DNA of 26,302 nt from Dysgonamonadaceae bacterium (lineage in GTDB: Bacteria; Bacteroidota; Bacteroidia; Bacteroidales; Azobacteroidaceae). Positions 23,237 through 26,302 of this stretch are shown piece after piece. The notes below the pieces were generated by a model that ran no database searches, was not told where the DNA came from, and saw nothing but the letters and a program-made list of their open reading frames with translations. The stretch's first letter is position 1, and each line of letters begins with the position of its first letter. The position numbers were made by a program, and so were the translations under genes. The stretch covers positions 1 through 26,302 of the forward strand of contig JAITAH010000213.1 of assembly GCA_031284225.1 (NCBI GenBank), written 5' to 3'.

Positions 23237-25699
23237 TTATCGTAATTGTGCGCCTAAGCGGTCTTCCAGATTTTTTTGGATTTTCAGCATAAGCGAGTCG
23301 ATTTGTTTATCATTCAATGTTTTTTCATCGTCTTGCAAGGTAAAGCTGACGGCGTATGATTTTTTGCCTTCCGGCAAATTTTCCCCTTCATAAACGTCGA
23401 ACAGACTTACGTCTTTCAATATTTTCCGGTCGGTTTGGTAGGCGATTTTTTCGACGTCCGCAAAGAGAACCGCTTGGTCCAATAACAATGCCAAATCCCG
23501 TTTTACTGGGTGAAATTTAGGTATTTCGGCGTATTTTACTTGTGCCGATTGGTTTTCCTTCATCAACGCTTCCCAATTCAATTCGGCAAAATAGACTTCG
23601 ACCGGAATATCGAATTTTTTGCAGACGCTTTTTTGAACTACGCCCAAAACGCCCAAGGGCTTTCCGGAGAATGTTTCAAGGGATAAACCGGCGGACAGCA
23701 AATCGTTCGACCAGGGTTTGCAGACCACTTTCTTCCAAGGTAATCCCAGGCGGCGCAGGATGTTTTCGACAAAGGCTTTCAGTTCATATACCGACGCCTT
23801 TTCCGCCGGGCGCAGCCAATGGTTCGGAATGAAATTGCCGGTCAGCCAAAGAGCTAATTTGTATTCTTCCTTAATGGCTGTCAGGTAGTTTTCTCCTTTC
23901 AAGCGTTCGGGGAGATGAAAATAGGTATTTCCAAATTCGTAGCATTTCAGGTCGGCGTTTTTCCGGTTGCGGTTATAGACAATGGTTTCCAGCCCGCCGA
24001 AGAGCAGGGTTTGACGCATCACTTCCAGGTCGGCGCTCAAAGGGTTGCGCAATACGACGCAGTTCGCTTTCGGATAAGAAATTAATCCGTTGTAGTACGA
24101 ACTTGCCGTCAACGAATTATTCAGGATTTCGCAAAAGCCTGCCCCCGTGAGTTGTTCGGATATAATGTTTTGCAATTCGTAACTCCGGTCGGTTGGCGTT
24201 TGATAGGACAGGGTAGAGCGTACTTCTTCGCCCACCGTTATTTGGTTGTAGCCGTAAATGCGCAGGATATCTTCGATAACGTCCACGTCGCGGGTTACGT
24301 CCACGCGGTAAGTAGGGATGTTCAGTTTCCATACGTCGCCCTGTTTTTCCAGGATTTCAATTTCGAGGCCGGTAAGGATTTTTTCGATGAGATTTTCCGG
24401 AATTTGTTTTCCGATCAAACGACTTGCTTTCAGCAAGCTAAAATCCACCGCAGCCGGAAGAACGGGATGCGGGTAAACATCCTGTATTTCGCCGGTAACC
24501 GTTCCGCCGGCAACTTCCTGAATCAGCAAAGCGGCTCGTTTCAACACATAGAGCGTCTGATTAGGGTCGGCGCCGCGTTCAAAGCGGAACGAAGCGTCGG
24601 TATTCAGTCCATGATAGCGTGCTGTCTTGCGAATCCAGGTCGGATGGAAGTAGGCCGATTCCAGGAATACGTCTCGGGTCGTTTCCGTAACGCCGGAATC
24701 CATTCCGCCGAAAACGCCGCCGATACACATTCCGCCTTCTGCGCTGCAGATCATTAAATCTTTGTCCGAAAGTTTTCTTTCCACTCCGTCTAAGGTAACA
24801 AACGGAGTTCCTTCCGGTAAGGTTTTCACAATCACGCGGTTTCCTTTGATCTGCCGGGTATCGAAAGCGTGGAGCGGCTGTCCGGTTTCGTGCAATACAT
24901 AATTGGTTACGTCCACAACATTGTTGATAGGCCGCAAGCCGATGGCTTCCAGGCGTTTTTTCAACCAATTGGGACTTTCTTTCACGGCTACATTTTGGAT
25001 GGTTACCCCCGTGTAACGCGGACAGGCGGTATGATTTTCTACGGTTACCGTAACGGCGATCGAGGGATCTTCTATTTGAAAAGCGTTTACCGCCGGCTTT
25101 TTCAATGCGGTTTCTTTTCCTTGCGCCTGCAAATAAGCGGCCAGATCGCGAGCTATACCGTAATGCGAAGCGGCGTCCACGCGGTTGGGCGTAATATCCA
25201 CTTCCAAAACAAAATCGCTTTCGATAGCGTAATAATCTTTGGCGGGCGTGCCTACGGCAACGGAGTCGGGGAGAACGATAATGCCGTCGTGGCGGGTTCC
25301 GATACCGATTTCGTCTTCGGCGCAAATCATTCCGTTGGATTCGACGCCTCGTATTTTGGATTTTTTAATGGTAAATGATTCATCGCCGGAATAGAGCGTC
25401 GTCCCGATTGTGGCGACAATCACTTTTTGACCGGCAGCCACATTGGGCGCTCCGCAGACGATTTGCAGGGGTTCGCCGTTGCCTGTATCGACGGTGGTAA
25501 CATGCAAATGATCGGAATTGGGATGCGCTTCGCACGTAAGCACCTGACCGGTAACTAATCCTTTTAATCCGCCCCGGATGGGTTCCACCGTTTCGATGCT
25601 ACCGGTTTCCAGACCGATGGAAGTCAGGGCATCCGCCAATTGCTGCGGGGAAAGATCGAAGGAAACGTAGTCTTTTAGCCAGTTATAGGATATGTTCAT
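23237..25699 (-). CDS. pheT: Phenylalanine-tRNA ligase beta subunit
   Basis: An 820-residue beta chain of the alpha2-beta2 synthetase that charges tRNA-Phe. The N-terminal MNISYNWLKDYV is followed by an OB-type tRNA-binding domain at about 42-155 (HPNSDHLHVTTVD, GVESNGMICAEDEIG). The B3/B4 editing region, the B5 helix region, and a C-terminal anticodon-binding FDX-ACB domain at about 724-820 (FHPVKRDLALLL) follow. I start at the ATG at 25699; an upstream in-frame TTG at 25735 would overlap the -7 box and lies before the canonical N-terminus. The length matches Bacteroidota PheT. pheS is not in the window, so the two subunit genes are separated here. Confidence 0.96.
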   Translation of the reverse strand: MNISYNWLKDYVSFDLSPQQLADALTSIGLETGSIETVEPIRGGLKGLVTGQVLTCEAHPNSDHLHVTTVDTGNGEPLQIVCGAPNVAAGQKVIVATIGTTLYSGDESFTIKKSKIRGVESNGMICAEDEIGIGTRHDGIIVLPDSVAVGTPAKDYYAIESDFVLEVDITPNRVDAASHYGIARDLAAYLQAQGKETALKKPAVNAFQIEDPSIAVTVTVENHTACPRYTGVTIQNVAVKESPNWLKKRLEAIGLRPINNVVDVTNYVLHETGQPLHAFDTRQIKGNRVIVKTLPEGTPFVTLDGVERKLSDKDLMICSAEGGMCIGGVFGGMDSGVTETTRDVFLESAYFHPTWIRKTARYHGLNTDASFRFERGADPNQTLYVLKRAALLIQEVAGGTVTGEIQDVYPHPVLPAAVDFSLLKASRLIGKQIPENLIEKILTGLEIEILEKQGDVWKLNIPTYRVDVTRDVDVIEDILRIYGYNQITVGEEVRSTLSYQTPTDRSYELQNIISEQLTGAGFCEILNNSLTASSYYNGLISYPKANCVVLRNPLSADLEVMRQTLLFGGLETIVYNRNRKNADLKCYEFGNTYFHLPERLKGENYLTAIKEEYKLALWLTGNFIPNHWLRPAEKASVYELKAFVENILRRLGLPWKKVVCKPWSNDLLSAGLSLETFSGKPLGVLGVVQKSVCKKFDIPVEVYFAELNWEALMKENQSAQVKYAEIPKFHPVKRDLALLLDQAVLFADVEKIAYQTDRKILKDVSLFDVYEGENLPEGKKSYAVSFTLQDDEKTLNDKQIDSLMLKIQKNLEDRLGAQLR

Positions 25700-25732
25700 A
25701 CCTTTGTTCTTAAATATTTCAAAAAAGAGGAG

Positions 25733-25764
25733 CAAAAGTAATTAATTTCTTTGAATAGAGCAAA
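25733..25764 (-). promoter_or_regulatory. Predicted pheT-yebC promoter
   Basis: TTTG (25764-25761), 20 nt, then TACTTTTG (25740-25733) on the minus strand: a textbook Bacteroidota promoter 34 bp before the ATG at 25699. It also excludes the TTG at 25735 as the start codon. Confidence 0.7.
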
Positions 25765-25884
25765 GAATCCTGTTAAAACATTGGCTTGGCACAACCATGC
25801 ACGATCCGATGGAGCACTTAAAAGCGTTTACTTGCTTTTTATCGATCCGACAACGATAAAATTTCTAAAACAATAAGGCATTAA

Positions 25885-25916
25885 TTTGTAAAATATTCCA
25901 AAAAAGAGTATATTTG
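25885..25916 (+). promoter_or_regulatory. Predicted secD/secDF promoter
   Basis: TTTG (25885-25888), 20 nt, then TATATTTG (25909-25916) on the plus strand, a perfect match. The ATG at 25982 is 66 bp further on, giving a leader of about 60 nt, the longest in the window apart from the riboswitch leader. Confidence 0.7.
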
Positions 25917-25981
25917 CGCGCTGAAAAAAAAAAGAACCCGGCAATTAAAACTCAATATCAAAAAAATAAAATAAATTTCAA

Positions 25982-26302
25982 ATGCAAAAAGGATTTATAA
26001 AGTTTCTTGCGATTGCACTTACCCTGGTAAGTCTTTTCTATTTATCATTTACGGTAGTAACCAATAAGTATTACAAACAAGCCAAAGAATATTCCGGCGG
26101 CGTTCCGGTTTTGGAAAACCAGTATCTCGATTCGTTGGCGAAAGAAAAAGTGTGGCTGGGCTATTCCCTTGAAAAATGCCGCGAAATGGAAATCAATTTA
26201 GGTCTTGACCTGAAAGGCGGTATGAACGTGATTATGGAAATTACCGCCGTGGACGTGCTGAAAGCCCTGGCCGACAATAATCCCGATCCGACTTTCAATC
26301 AA
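25982..26302 (+). CDS. secD: Protein translocase SecD or fused SecDF (5' part only)
   Basis: The first 107 codons of a gene cut by the window end. The N-terminus MQKGFIKFLAIALTLVSLFYLSFTVV is a basic start plus the first membrane segment of SecD. The segment LGLDLKGGMNVIMEI at about 74-88 is the conserved SecD D1 motif. Between them is a charged periplasmic linker. SecD helps draw preproteins across the inner membrane using the proton gradient. In Bacteroidota, SecD and SecF are usually one fused protein, so this is probably secDF, but the fusion is not visible here. It is divergent from pheT. Confidence 0.93.
   Translation, partial: MQKGFIKFLAIALTLVSLFYLSFTVVTNKYYKQAKEYSGGVPVLENQYLDSLAKEKVWLGYSLEKCREMEINLGLDLKGGMNVIMEITAVDVLKALADNNPDPTFNQ

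Noticed and set aside
23237..25735. Longer pheT start at TTG 25735
   Set aside because: It would overlap the -7 promoter box and add 12 residues before the conserved MNISYNWLKDYV start.

Overview
The window looks like chromosomal DNA from a member of the Bacteroidota, most likely order Bacteroidales; I cannot name the genus. The evidence is as follows. Most genes lack a Shine-Dalgarno sequence. At least six start regions carry the Bacteroidota promoter pattern, TTG or TTTG, then 19-22 nt, then TAnnTTTG. The gene families also fit: a SecDF-type translocase start, a BtuB/BtuG pair, DUF3109, DUF6599, an ExbB-ExbD-ExbD set and a Bacteroidota-type YebC. All large genes are intact. I see no insertion sequence, prophage or CRISPR array.

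Layout. 1-3173 (minus): biosynthetic arginine decarboxylase (speA), preceded by a MalY/PatB-type PLP C-S lyase or aminotransferase. 3353-7823 (plus): a small HU-family protein, a strong hairpin, then a compact run hpt-adk-obgE-exbB-exbD-exbD, with 4-nt overlaps from obgE onward. 7793-11083 (minus, converging on exbD): an overlapping operon of a dolichol-phosphate-mannose-synthase-like glycosyltransferase, dihydroorotase (pyrC), a Cys-rich DUF3109 protein and octanoyltransferase (lipB), read from a well-formed promoter just upstream. 11247-11645: a 19-copy, 21-bp minisatellite with a small palindrome in every unit. 11671-16156 (minus): a vitamin B12 uptake operon with a cobalamin riboswitch, a TonB-dependent receptor (btuB), a beta-propeller lipoprotein (btuG-like) and a BtuF-like binding lipoprotein. 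16266-19601 (minus): mfd, starting at TTG. 19897-21933 (minus): a DUF6599 secreted protein abutting a Tat-type aldo/keto reductase with two 4Fe-4S motifs. 22278-22362 (minus): tRNA-Ser(TGA). 22509-25699 (minus): pheT followed by yebC. 25982-end (plus): the start of secD/secDF.

How the genes work together. The B12 block is the clearest functional unit. The riboswitch would shut off btuB-btuG-btuF when cobalamin is plentiful. BtuG captures B12 at the surface, BtuB moves it through the outer membrane, and the BtuF-like protein would hand it to an inner-membrane ABC importer. No BtuC permease or BtuD ATPase is encoded here, and the place where they might be expected is occupied by the repeat array. 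The ExbB/ExbD/ExbD genes encode the kind of proton-driven energiser that BtuB needs. Most remaining genes are housekeeping: purine salvage, nucleotide balance, ribosome assembly, pyrimidine synthesis, lipoylation, repair and tRNA charging.

The least explained items are the 21-bp repeat array, the 344-bp gap at 21934-22277 with a possible small-RNA promoter and hairpin, and the secreted iron-sulfur oxidoreductase pair.
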